Assembly: GCA_052148715.1 (NCBI GenBank)
Contig: JBKQHQ010000105.1
Coordinates: 1 to 64,000, forward strand
Source: JBKQHQ01 sp052148715
GTDB taxonomy: Bacteria; Pseudomonadota; Alphaproteobacteria; Rhizobiales; Xanthobacteraceae
Direction of reading: 5' to 3'
Length of the DNA stretch: 64,000 nt
Position numbers and translations under genes: made by a program. Below are positions 24,621 to 33,942 of the stretch, one piece after another; position 1 is the first letter of the stretch; each line of letters begins with the position of its first letter. The notes under the pieces were generated by a model. It was not told the DNA's origin. It ran no database searches and was given only the letters and a program-made list of their open reading frames with translations.

Positions 24621-26480
24621 ATGAGGAAATCAGGGCTGAACTCAAGATTCATGTTGGGGACGGCGACGGCCGCCTTGAGTTTGGTACTTCTCTCGCATCC
24701 GAGCCACGCTCAATCGCTCGATGACGTGATGCGCCGGCTCGATAAGCTGGAAAAGGAAAATGCCGACCTGAAGAAGCAAGTTGGCACCCGACAAAGGGCT
24801 GCTGCCCCGGCTCAGGGCGCCGCTTCCACGCCTGTTCAGGCCGCGTCCGCCGCTCCCGTGGCGGCGATTCCGTCAGAGCTGGCCGCCGCGCCCGTCGACC
24901 AGCCGCCCAGTCACGACGGAATTAGCCAATTTTTTGCAGCCGATCTCCCGGTTAAAGTGTCAAGGTCGATATGCGGTCCCAACGGCCACGGATTCCTTGA
25001 GCGCAAACCCGGCGACGCTATCACCTTCTATACATGCAGCGGTGAAATTACGGCCTACGGCAACTTCAACGTCTCGATCGACGACACAACGAAGGACCTC
25101 TTCACCATGGCGCCAAGCGGGGGGCCTGGTACGTTTCCAGGCACCGGCAGCCCTCCGATCGGAAATTTCAGCTGGATGCCGGCCATCTCGACGAACATCT
25201 CTTACCTGGGCACTCGCGGCTTCGAAAGGGTGGGCAATTATCCCTTTAACTTCGTGTACCAGTTCGAGGTCGGTATCGATATTTCGGCGACTCCGGGCCT
25301 GAAACAAAGCAACTCGCAAATAAGCGACACTACCAATGGTGCCTTGTTCAACCGAAACACGTTTATCGGACTTGCAGGAGACTACGGTGCCGTGAAGATC
25401 GGCAAGTCGGATTCGCCCTACAAGAACTCGACGGCGCAGTTCAATCCGTTCGCCGGCATGCTCGGCGATATGGCCGTGATTATGGGCAACACGGGTGGTG
25501 ACAATCGCGTCGAGTTTAACACCCGGTTGGACCACGCGATCTGGTATGAATCGCCGGTCGTCGGCGGCCTCCAGTTCAACTTCATGTTCCAGCCTGGCCA
25601 GAACCGCGACCCCGACAGCGGCAATATCGCCGCCGGCGAATCCGATTGCACGGGCAGCAACGATCCGACGAGCGGCGGAAATGTCCCGGTCGCGTGTAAC
25701 GACGGCTCATGGAGCAATGCGCTGAGCACCAACCTCAGCTATTCGAACGGCGGGCTCTACGCCACCGTCGCCTACGAACGGCACTTTGCCGTCAACCGAC
25801 AGAGCGACATCACCGCGATCTATGGCGGCAATACCGGGTTCGGTGGAGCGTTTCCGCTTGGAAGTACCAGCACCTCCGGCCTTACCTTTCCCACCGCATT
25901 TGCCGCGCATTTATACAACGAGGATATTGCCGACGAGGACGCCTGGAAGGTCGGCGCATTGTACAAATTTCAGACCAAGACCACCATCGGCGGCATCGTC
26001 GAGAGCTTCCATCGCTACGTTCCGGCGGACCTCGAATTCCAGAATGAGCGTCAACGGTACGGCACGTGGGTATTCTTGAGCCAGGAACTGAACCAGACCG
26101 ACAGCGTGCATTTCGGCTGGGCGCATGCGTTTGCTACGCCAGGCGATCCCGGCCAGCACAACGACGCCACGATTGCACTGATCGGCCCGAGCGGCGTCGC
26201 AGAACCAGGTGCGTTTTTTGCCAGCAACAACAACCAAGCCGACATGTTAACAACGGCGTTCAGGCGCAACCTGAGCTCGAACTTGAGTTGGTACACTAAC
26301 GTGGCCGCGACCATCAATGGACCGAGCGCGCACTACGATCTCGGTGGCGGGGGACGCAGCGTCACGACCGATTGCCACGACGCCTTTGGCGCAACGGGCG
26401 GCGGCTTGAGTCCGGGGGCACACTGCTGGACTGGCGCAACTTTGATGGGCGTTTCCACCGGCGTGCAGTGGAGGTTCTGA
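24621..26480 (+). CDS. Outer-membrane porin with N-terminal coiled coil (copy 1)
   Basis: A 619-residue porin. Signal peptide (ending SHPSHA), then a short trimeric-type coiled coil (SLDDVMRRLDKLEKENADLKK), an Ala/Pro-rich linker and a long beta-barrel with alternating aromatic residues, ending GVQWRF with the terminal Phe typical of outer-membrane barrels. The segment IGLAGDYGAVKIGKSD resembles the conserved strand of Gram-negative trimeric porins. It is closely similar to 31745-33544. An Omp25-like gene follows within 42 bp, probably cotranscribed. Confidence 0.88.
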   Translation: MRKSGLNSRFMLGTATAALSLVLLSHPSHAQSLDDVMRRLDKLEKENADLKKQVGTRQRAAAPAQGAASTPVQAASAAPVAAIPSELAAAPVDQPPSHDGISQFFAADLPVKVSRSICGPNGHGFLERKPGDAITFYTCSGEITAYGNFNVSIDDTTKDLFTMAPSGGPGTFPGTGSPPIGNFSWMPAISTNISYLGTRGFERVGNYPFNFVYQFEVGIDISATPGLKQSNSQISDTTNGALFNRNTFIGLAGDYGAVKIGKSDSPYKNSTAQFNPFAGMLGDMAVIMGNTGGDNRVEFNTRLDHAIWYESPVVGGLQFNFMFQPGQNRDPDSGNIAAGESDCTGSNDPTSGGNVPVACNDGSWSNALSTNLSYSNGGLYATVAYERHFAVNRQSDITAIYGGNTGFGGAFPLGSTSTSGLTFPTAFAAHLYNEDIADEDAWKVGALYKFQTKTTIGGIVESFHRYVPADLEFQNERQRYGTWVFLSQELNQTDSVHFGWAHAFATPGDPGQHNDATIALIGPSGVAEPGAFFASNNNQADMLTTAFRRNLSSNLSWYTNVAATINGPSAHYDLGGGGRSVTTDCHDAFGATGGGLSPGAHCWTGATLMGVSTGVQWRF

Positions 26481-26522
26481 GCGATGGTCTCGAAGATCAC
26501 AAACCTTGCGATGGGGAACGCT

Positions 26523-27224
26523 ATGAAGAAGCTATTGCTTGGAACTGCGACGTCGATAGCCATGGTGGCTACTGCATCGGCCGCCGATTTGGCCGTCAAG
26601 GCCCCCACGCCGGCGTGGAACTGGACTGGTTGCTATGTCGGCGCCAGTGTCGGCGGCGCCTCCTCCCGTATAGCCACCAGCGACGTCACGACTACTCCCC
26701 CGACCGACACTGGCACCTCGTACGACCCCGGTGTAGTCGGCGGCGGTCAGGTCGGATGCGACGTCCAAGCCGGCCGTTGGGTCATTGGCGTCGAGGGTGA
26801 GTTTGGCGCCGGAAATATCGGTGGCTCGGCCATCAACGGCGCTACCGGCTTCTCCATTGAGAGCAAGATCCGATGGTTAGCCACCGCGACCGGCCGGCTC
26901 GGCTTTCTTTTCGCGCCCGGGACCTTGTTATACGCTCGCGGTGGCGGCGCGTGGAGCCGAGACAGTCTGGAAATTGATATCCCGCCGCCGCCCCTCTCGA
27001 CCGCGATCGACAGCCGCAGCGGCTGGACCGTTGGTGCAGGCATCGAGCAGAGGTTCTGGGCCAACGTGTCCGGTTTTGTCGAATTCAACTACGCCGACTT
27101 TGGTTCGCGGACCGTACAGTTCTCACCTGTCTTCCCCCACTCCATCGATGAGAACATCCAGGAGGTTCTGGTGGGGCTGAACTTCCGCTTTGGCGGCGAC
27201 GCGCCGATCGCCACTAGGTACTGA
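26523..27224 (+). CDS. Omp25-like outer-membrane beta-barrel protein (copy 1)
   Basis: A 233-residue protein with signal peptide (MKKLLLGTATSIAMVATASA), then the family pattern WNWTGCYVGASVGG, VGGGQVGCDVQAGRWVIGVE, RLGFLFAPGTLLYARGG and a C-terminal VLVGLNFRFG strand. The 8-stranded barrel family is typical of Hyphomicrobiales (Omp25/Omp31, haemin-binding). The ATG at 26523 is preferred over 26484 because the signal peptide begins there. It pairs with the porin upstream, and a homologue is at 30681-31388. Confidence 0.88.
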   Translation: MKKLLLGTATSIAMVATASAADLAVKAPTPAWNWTGCYVGASVGGASSRIATSDVTTTPPTDTGTSYDPGVVGGGQVGCDVQAGRWVIGVEGEFGAGNIGGSAINGATGFSIESKIRWLATATGRLGFLFAPGTLLYARGGGAWSRDSLEIDIPPPPLSTAIDSRSGWTVGAGIEQRFWANVSGFVEFNYADFGSRTVQFSPVFPHSIDENIQEVLVGLNFRFGGDAPIATRY

Positions 27225-27316
27225 CTTCCGCGCTCCTCAGAGGTGGATCGCGGGGACGGCATACGGCTAGCGCGGAAAACCGAGCGCCGGCCGGAAGCCG
27301 ACCCTGAGGCGTCGCA

Positions 27317-27802
27317 TTAGGTCCAAAGGCGCTCGCCGCGCCGGATGCGTTCGCCCATCTCTTGCTGAAATAGGGGCGGGCCGAAAGCGTACCAGTCCTC
27401 GTCGATCTGATAGACCAGGAGCCGTTTGCGCTCGGCGCAAAAGGCTTTCAGCCATTCGAGCGCCTTGGTCTTGGGACGGTCGCCGGCGGCGACCGCGATG
27501 TCGACCGGGCGTCCCTGCCAGCTGAAATTGGCGGGGAGCACGATCATGTCCGCTCTGTCGGGGCGCATCCATTCGGGCAGCGGGCTGCCGTGCGATAGCC
27601 AGCCGCAGATGAATTCGCGGCACGGATGTTGCGGCCTTGTTTCGTAAATCGAGCAGCGGTGGTCGACGCTGAAGCCGCACGGCTTGCCTCGATCGACCGC
27701 ATGACCGTAGACTTCGATCTTCAGCCAGCCGTCGCAACATGCGGTGCAGGGGCCGCAACTCCGCTCGCCGGCAGTCGAGCCTCGAAGGGGCACGCGCGTC
27801 AC
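27317..27802 (-). CDS. YkgJ-family cysteine cluster protein
   Basis: A 161-residue cytoplasmic protein with the CxxCxxCC...C...C spacing of the YkgJ/zinc-iron-chelating family: CGPCTACCDGW near residue 16, then CGFSVDHRCSIYETRP and CREFICGW. The eight clustered cysteines probably bind a metal or Fe-S cluster. The GTG start at 27802 is tentative. It is divergent from the TPR-methyltransferase gene. Biological role unknown. Confidence 0.82.
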   Translation of the reverse strand: MTRVPLRGSTAGERSCGPCTACCDGWLKIEVYGHAVDRGKPCGFSVDHRCSIYETRPQHPCREFICGWLSHGSPLPEWMRPDRADMIVLPANFSWQGRPVDIAVAAGDRPKTKALEWLKAFCAERKRLLVYQIDEDWYAFGPPLFQQEMGERIRRGERLWT

Positions 27803-27892
27803 CGAAATCCTCTATATTGGGCTGGGCCAATCGGCGGCCCCACTTTCAGCGCCTGCCAGCATAGCAAACCATCCGGGGTGGGAATACGCGGG

Positions 27893-30295
27893 ATGAACCC
27901 GAAGACACAGCAGGCGCTCCAGATCGCCTGGCAGCACCACCAAGCTGGGCGATTGCCGGAGGCGGAGAAGATCTACCGGCAGGTGCTGAGCGTAGAGCCG
28001 CTGAACGCCGACGCCCTGGGTCTGCTTGGAATGGTCGCCCTACAAGGTGGCAACAATGAAACCGCCGCCGATTTGCTCGGCAGGGCGGTTGCTCTTCAGC
28101 CCGCGCATCCGGATCTTCTGCGCTATCTGGGCGACGCTTATCTCAACCTAAACCGGTTGGCTGAAGCCGAGGCATGTTTTCGCAAGTTGCTGGCGCTCAA
28201 GCCGGACGATGCCGGGGCAGACAACAAGCTCGGAACCGTGCTGCAGGCCCTCGGACGCCTAGAGGAAGCCGAGAGCAGCTACCGTCGAGCGCTTGCGCAC
28301 AAGCCCGCCTTTGCCGCGGGCGTGCACAACAATCTCGGGGTACTCTACATGGTCCAGGGCAGACCGCACGACGCAGCCGCGGAATATCGCAGCGCGCTGG
28401 CGATCGATCCTGGGCTGGCGGAGGCGCTTTGCAACCTAGCCGGTGTCCTGCACCAGCTTGGCGATACGGATGCCGCCATCAAGTGCTGCCATCAGGCGCT
28501 TGCCGCCAAGCCAAAGCTTGCCCGAGCGCACAACACTCTGGGCAATATTTACTTGGACCAGTGCAGAATTACCGACGCGATCGCCAGCTTCCGTAGCGCG
28601 CTGTCCTGCCTGCCTGACTTTAGCATTGCTCGAGCCAATCTCGCCGTGGCGATGCGGACGAACGGGGAGGGAGGGGAGGCACTACAAGTTCTATTCAGCG
28701 GGCTTGCCAGTCAGCCAACCAGTATTCCGCTGCGCCGCGCGCTGGCCGAAGCACTGCAACGGATACCACTCGGAAGCGCCGGTGCGCAGGAGCGCGCAAT
28801 CCTGTCGAGTCTGTGTGGGGACGACAGCATCTCCACGCTGCACCTGGCACACGCGGTCGCAAGCCTTGTGAAGGGGAATACCGCTTTTCCGGCGCTGCTG
28901 GGCGCCATCCGCGGTGACGTGGACCCCTTCACCTCCACACCCGGCGAATTAGACGAATGGACGCGCGATTCCGTGCTGTTGTCTGCCCTGCCCCGGATGA
29001 CGTTTCAAGACACAGAGCTTGAACTGGTGCTCACAGGATTGCGGCGGAGCATTCTTCTTCGCGTTTGGGCCAGCGGCGACTTCAAGTCGGAGTTTGTGTG
29101 CGCGCTGGCTCGGAATTGCTTTCTCACCGGATATGCCTTCTTCGTCGCCGACGACGAAGCGAAAACGGCGAGCGACGTCGACGACCGGCTGTCCGCGGCA
29201 ATGGGGCGCTCGACTATCAATCCGAGTGAACTCGAAAGCCTCCTGACCCTCGTTGCCCTGTACCGCCCGTTGAAGCTTGTGCCCGGTTGGGAGCGCCTGC
29301 TTGATTCGGGACTCACGCGTTGGAGCGCTGCGCTCCAGCCAATCTTGCGCGAGCAGCTCATCAATGGCCGACGGGAAAATGAAATTTCGGCGACCCTCGC
29401 CACCATGACCGACATCAAGGACGAGGTCTCCCGGGCGGTGCTTAAACAATATGAGGACTACCCGTATCCACCCTGGGTGAGCGCTGGCTCGTCCGAACCG
29501 GAGATGGTCGAGGACATCGCGCGAAGACTGCGGCCCGGCGAGCACATCGAATTGTTCCCACGTCCGGCGGCCGTCCTGGTGGCGGGATGCGGAACCGGGC
29601 ATCAGGCGGTGGCCGCCGCAAGACGTTACCGTGATTGCAACGTCCTGGCTGTCGATCTGAGCCGCGCGAGCCTGGCTTATGCGGTGCGCATGGCGGAGCA
29701 GCTCGGGGTGACCAATATCACTTTCGCTCAAGCAGATATTCTCGAGCTCGACCGGATTCAACGCCGCTTCGCAGTCATTGAGTGCGCCGGCGTGCTTCAC
29801 CATATGCGGGACCCGCTGGAGGGCTGGCGGGTCCTTTCCGGACTCCTTCTTCCAGGGGGTCTCATGACGATTGGACTCTACAGCGAGCGCGCGCGCGGAA
29901 GTGTCAGGGCGGCGCAGGAGTATGTCCGGGCGTGCGCGTTCGAAGCGACGCCGGATGGAATACGCAAATGTCGGCGCGCCATCATGGAGCTGCCGCAGAA
30001 GCATCCCGCGCGAGGCGTCATCTCCTTCGGAGATTTCTTTTCCCTGAACGGCTGTCGGGATTTGATCATGCATGTGCACGAACAAACGGTAACTCTGCCT
30101 CGCGTCGCGCAATACTTGGAGGAGTTGGGAATGCGATTCCTGGGGTTTAGTTGCGACGCCTGGGTGTTGGCGAGATTCCACGACATGTTTCCCGCCAAAG
30201 CGGCCCGCACGGATCTCGCCCTCTGGAGCCGGTTCGAGGAAGCTAATCCTGACGCCTTTCGCAACATGTACGAGTTTTGGTGTTGCAAGGGCTAA
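27893..30295 (+). CDS. TPR-repeat protein fused to a SAM-dependent methyltransferase
   Basis: An 800-residue protein. Residues about 1-340 hold roughly nine tetratricopeptide repeats (AGRLPEAEKIYRQVL, DAYLNLNRLAEAEACFRKLL, LGVLYMVQGRPHDAAAEYRSAL and others). A linker without clear motifs follows. The C-terminal third is a class I methyltransferase: VLVAGCGTGHQAVAAARRY near 565 (SAM glycine loop), LAVDLSRASLAYA, FAQADILEL and ECAGVLHHMRDPLEG. The ATG at 27893 precedes the first repeat. The substrate is unknown; TPR-methyltransferases often act on proteins or glycans. It sits between the two porin/Omp25 pairs. Confidence 0.85.
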   Translation: MNPKTQQALQIAWQHHQAGRLPEAEKIYRQVLSVEPLNADALGLLGMVALQGGNNETAADLLGRAVALQPAHPDLLRYLGDAYLNLNRLAEAEACFRKLLALKPDDAGADNKLGTVLQALGRLEEAESSYRRALAHKPAFAAGVHNNLGVLYMVQGRPHDAAAEYRSALAIDPGLAEALCNLAGVLHQLGDTDAAIKCCHQALAAKPKLARAHNTLGNIYLDQCRITDAIASFRSALSCLPDFSIARANLAVAMRTNGEGGEALQVLFSGLASQPTSIPLRRALAEALQRIPLGSAGAQERAILSSLCGDDSISTLHLAHAVASLVKGNTAFPALLGAIRGDVDPFTSTPGELDEWTRDSVLLSALPRMTFQDTELELVLTGLRRSILLRVWASGDFKSEFVCALARNCFLTGYAFFVADDEAKTASDVDDRLSAAMGRSTINPSELESLLTLVALYRPLKLVPGWERLLDSGLTRWSAALQPILREQLINGRRENEISATLATMTDIKDEVSRAVLKQYEDYPYPPWVSAGSSEPEMVEDIARRLRPGEHIELFPRPAAVLVAGCGTGHQAVAAARRYRDCNVLAVDLSRASLAYAVRMAEQLGVTNITFAQADILELDRIQRRFAVIECAGVLHHMRDPLEGWRVLSGLLLPGGLMTIGLYSERARGSVRAAQEYVRACAFEATPDGIRKCRRAIMELPQKHPARGVISFGDFFSLNGCRDLIMHVHEQTVTLPRVAQYLEELGMRFLGFSCDAWVLARFHDMFPAKAARTDLALWSRFEEANPDAFRNMYEFWCCKG

Positions 30296-30680
30296 TCAAT
30301 CCTTGAACTCGGAGCCCCGGAATTCCGTCTGGCTGTGAATGCGCTCAAGATCACGCCTCGACGGCTTCGCCGGCGGGAACGTTGAACGCGCTTCTGAAAG
30401 ATAGGTATCATGATAAACTCAACCCTATATCCGAGGTAAACAGTTGAGGTGGGCACGTGACCTCGATCACCATGGTGATGCGATCGGTCTGCGCTCGCGC
30501 ACAAAACTACCGTTGAAGTGGTGGTGATGATTCAGGAGAGGGGGGGTGCCGGTCACGTTATTTGAAAACTCCACGATTGCTTATGAGTGTTGCATCCAAG
30601 GTACAGACGCGAATCGGTCGATTATATACTGTGCACGCAGCTGCGAGGTTATTAGGCGCTGTTGCGTGGCTGGGGGATCA
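30296..30680. other. Intergenic region upstream of Omp25 copy 2
   Basis: 385 bases without a supported gene. An open frame runs into the Omp25 gene from 30546, but the signal peptide marks 30681 as the start. AT-rich stretches near 30405-30440 and 30555-30640 probably hold the promoter. Confidence 0.45.
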
Positions 30681-31388
30681 ATGAAGAAGTTTTTGTTTGC
30701 GGCCGCGCTGTCGGTGGCCTTGGTGTCCGCTGCGGCAGCTGCCGACCTGGCTCCCACCTACAAGGCGCCGGAGCCGGTGCAGAGTTGGACCGGCTGCTAT
30801 GTCGGAGCCAATGTAGGTGCCGGCTTTAGTCACATAGCCACCGTCGATGCTACGACGAGCCCCCCGACTTTGTTGACGATAACCAACCCCGGCGGCGTCG
30901 GTGGCGGTCAAGTCGGGTGCGACTACCAATTCTACGGCCGTTGGGTCTTCGGCTTGAGCGGAGAATTCGAGGCCGCAAATATCAGCGGCTCCGTCGTCTA
31001 CCCGGCCACCAGCCTTCCCTTCGAGAGCAAGATTCCGTGGATTGCCACCGCGACCGCCCGGCTTGGCTTTCTGTTCGCGCCCTCGACGCTGGTATATGCT
31101 CGAGGCGGCGCCGCCTGGAGCCGAGACATCCTGGAAAATGATTCCTCAACTCCCTCCATGACCGCGACCGACAACCGCTCGGGTTGGACCATTGGCGCGG
31201 GCGTCGAGCAGAGGTTTTGGTCCAACGTGTCCGGGTTCATCGAATACAACTACATCGATTTCGGAAACAAGACCGTACGCTTCGCCCCCGTCGGCAGCGA
31301 CCCTCTGGCCATCGGCGAGAACATCCACGAGGTCTTGGTCGGGCTGAATCTCCGCTTCGGCGACGCGCCGGTGGTCAACAAATATTGA
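30681..31388 (+). CDS. Omp25-like outer-membrane beta-barrel protein (copy 2)
   Basis: A 235-residue protein with signal peptide MKKFLFAAALSVALVSAAAA and the same motifs as the protein at 26523-27224: SWTGCYVGANVG, VGGGQVGCDYQFYGRWVFGL, RLGFLFAPSTLVYARGGAAWSRD and HEVLVGLNLRFGD. Both end with a short tail after the last strand. A porin gene follows on the same strand, so the gene order in this pair is reversed relative to copy 1 (porin then Omp25). Confidence 0.88.
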   Translation: MKKFLFAAALSVALVSAAAAADLAPTYKAPEPVQSWTGCYVGANVGAGFSHIATVDATTSPPTLLTITNPGGVGGGQVGCDYQFYGRWVFGLSGEFEAANISGSVVYPATSLPFESKIPWIATATARLGFLFAPSTLVYARGGAAWSRDILENDSSTPSMTATDNRSGWTIGAGVEQRFWSNVSGFIEYNYIDFGNKTVRFAPVGSDPLAIGENIHEVLVGLNLRFGDAPVVNKY

Positions 31389-31744
31389 TTCCAACGTTCT
31401 TTAAAGTTGGTAGCTCTTCAAAAGGTTGATTGGAGGGCCTTTTGCGGCCGGCAAAGTGGTGAAGTGAGGGCGCGCGGTTTTTCGTGCATGTCGCTCACGC
31501 GTGGCTTTTTATCGTCATCCAGGTGCTGATTCTTATCTAACGTGATTGAATTGAACCATCCCGTGATGGAGACTTACAACTAAATTGGCTTGCATCTTGA
31601 CGGAGGAGGTACGTTCCTTCTGTTGCATGAAAATCACATCCTGATCAATTCTACTTATTAGTATCCCTTTACAGAGGTAATAAAATTCTTTGCATGATCC
31701 TACGGGAACCGTTGACTCCATAACGAATCGCGGGGCTGGGGAGA
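31389..31744. other. Intergenic region between Omp25 copy 2 and porin 2
   Basis: 356 bases without a supported gene. The last 150 bases are AT-rich (for example near 31650-31690) and probably contain a separate promoter for porin 2, unlike the tight 42-bp gap in copy 1. Confidence 0.45.
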
Positions 31745-33544
31745 TTGGCAATGACGAAATCGAGACTCCTGTTGGGGACGGCGACGGCCGCCTTGAGTTT
31801 GATGCTTCTGTCGCATCCGAGCTCCGCCCAATCGCTCGACGACGTGATGCGCCGGCTCGATCGGCTGGAGAAGGAAAATGCCGAGCTGAAGCGGCAAATC
31901 AGCGGCCGACCGAGGGCCGCCACCCCCGCGAGGCCGGAAGCTCCGGGGGCGGTCGCCACCACTGCTCCCCCACCGGTGGCCGCCGGCGTTTCGGCAGGCG
32001 TGCCGAACGATCCCGCCTTCGCTCAGGTGTATGCCCGCGAATTTCCAACAAAAGCGCCGAACTCGATATGCGGCCCCGGCGGCCACGGATTCCTCGAGAG
32101 GAAACCGGGCGACCCCGTCACCTTCTATACCTGCGGCGGTGAGATTACCGCGTACGGCAATCTCAACGTCTCGGTCGACGATACGACCAAAGACTTCTAC
32201 ACCATACCGACAAGCGGCGGCCCAGGTACTTTCCCCGGCGCTCCCGGGGGCAGTCCGCCGACGGGAAATTTCGGCTGGATGCCGGCCATCTCGTCGAACA
32301 TCTCTTATTTGGGTACGCGCGGCTTCGAAAAGGTTGGCACCTATCCCTTCAACTTCGTGTACCAGTTCGAGGTCGGTATCGACATTTCGGCGACGCCGGG
32401 CCTAAAACAAACAAACTCCCAGATCAGCGATGCCGTCAACGGCGCCTTATTCAATCGAAACACCTTCATCGGACTTGCGGGCGACTACGGTGCCGTCAAG
32501 ATCGGCAAGACGGACGCGCCCTACAAGAATTCGACGGCGCAGTTCAATCCATTCAGTGGCATGCTCGGCGACTATGCCGTCATCATGGGCAATACGGGCG
32601 GCGACAATCGCGTCGAGTTCGGCACCCGGCTCGACCACGCGATCTGGTACGAATCGCCGGTCGTTGGCGGCCTCCAGTTCAACTTCTTGTTCTCGCCGGG
32701 TCAGAACCGCGATCCCGCCAGTGGCAACCTCGCCGCCGGCGAATCTGATTGCACCGGCGGCAACGATCCGACAAGCGGCGGAGATTTGCCGGTTGCGTGT
32801 AACGACGGGGCGTGGAGCAATGCGCTGAGCACCAATATCAGCTACACAAGCGGTGGGTTCTATGCCACCGCCGCCTACGAACGGCACTACGCCGTCAACC
32901 GACAGAGCGATATTTCGACGGGAATCTATGGCGGATTGGGCCTGGCTGCCGGGGCCATTACCTGGGCCACCCCGCCGAGCAACCTTGCCTCACTATTATT
33001 TGCGCAGGATGTTGCGGACGAGGACGCTTTCAAGGTCGGGGCATTGTACAAATTTGAGACCAAGACTACCGTCGGCGCCATCTTCGAGAGCATGCATCGC
33101 TACGTCGCGGCGGACCTCGAATTCCAGAACGAGCGTCAACGGAACGGCACGTGGGTGTTCGTGAGCCAAGAACTGAACAAAACCGACAGCGTGCATCTTG
33201 GCTGGGCGCACGCGTTCAAGACGCCGGGCGATCCCGGACAGCACAACGACGCCACACTTGTGACCGCCGACGGTCTCGGCTTTTACGCTTCCAACGACAA
33301 TCAGGCGGACATGCTGACGGCGGCGTTCAGGCGTAACCTCAGCTCGAATTTGAGCTGGTACAGCAATGTGGCGGCGACCATCAACGGACCGAGCGCCCAT
33401 TACGATCTCGGCGCAGGCGGACGGTCGATCACGACCGACTGCCATGACGCCTTCGGCGCGACGGGCGGCGCCTTTTCCGCCCCGCGCTGCTGGACGGGCA
33501 CAACTCTGGTGGGTGTTTCGTCCGGCCTGCAGTGGAGGTTCTGA
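31745..33544 (+). CDS. Outer-membrane porin with N-terminal coiled coil (copy 2)
   Basis: A 599-residue close homologue of the porin at 24621-26480. The signal peptide is nearly identical after its first residues; then come SLDDVMRRLDRLEKENAELKR, a Pro/Ala linker, the shared barrel core (IGLAGDYGAVKIGKTD, YESPVVGGLQFNFLF) and a C-terminal GLQWRF. The main differences lie in the linker and in one surface-loop region after QSDIS (about codons 395-420), where exposed loops would diverge first. It is probably a general or carboxylate porin; substrate unknown. Confidence 0.88.
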   Translation: MAMTKSRLLLGTATAALSLMLLSHPSSAQSLDDVMRRLDRLEKENAELKRQISGRPRAATPARPEAPGAVATTAPPPVAAGVSAGVPNDPAFAQVYAREFPTKAPNSICGPGGHGFLERKPGDPVTFYTCGGEITAYGNLNVSVDDTTKDFYTIPTSGGPGTFPGAPGGSPPTGNFGWMPAISSNISYLGTRGFEKVGTYPFNFVYQFEVGIDISATPGLKQTNSQISDAVNGALFNRNTFIGLAGDYGAVKIGKTDAPYKNSTAQFNPFSGMLGDYAVIMGNTGGDNRVEFGTRLDHAIWYESPVVGGLQFNFLFSPGQNRDPASGNLAAGESDCTGGNDPTSGGDLPVACNDGAWSNALSTNISYTSGGFYATAAYERHYAVNRQSDISTGIYGGLGLAAGAITWATPPSNLASLLFAQDVADEDAFKVGALYKFETKTTVGAIFESMHRYVAADLEFQNERQRNGTWVFVSQELNKTDSVHLGWAHAFKTPGDPGQHNDATLVTADGLGFYASNDNQADMLTAAFRRNLSSNLSWYSNVAATINGPSAHYDLGAGGRSITTDCHDAFGATGGAFSAPRCWTGTTLVGVSSGLQWRF

Positions 33545-33942
33545 GAGCCGACTTCGGGGATCTGCGCTTGCGATCCTGAGCGTCAGGCGGCTCCATCAGA
33601 TCGCGGCCGAGATAATGGTCGAGCGTCGGGCCTTTGCTATTGGGGCCCCTCCAGGCCCAGCAAGCCATCAGGCTGCCGTCGAGGGCCTCAGACCACTTTG
33701 CGCAGAACACGGCTGCTCGGGCGTTTTAGCATTTATCGCCTAAAATGGTCGGAAAAGGCCTGGCCAGCGAAGCCGGACCCACCGGCAGTGCGGCAACAGC
33801 ATTCGACCCACATCGCCCGACCAGCGATCGTTTTCTCTTTGAAGGCCCTTGCCGCTGTTGCAACTCATTCGCAACAGCAATATGATGCCTCTTGCGGCTC
33901 TCGGCCGGGTCGCGGCGATCAGCTAGATAACTGCCTAGGCAG
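33545..33942. other. Intergenic region downstream of porin 2
   Basis: 398 bases with no supported gene. The plus-strand frame at 33366-33743 is a shadow of the porin end. A promoter for the double-barrel porin gene is expected here, but no boxes stand out. Confidence 0.4.
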
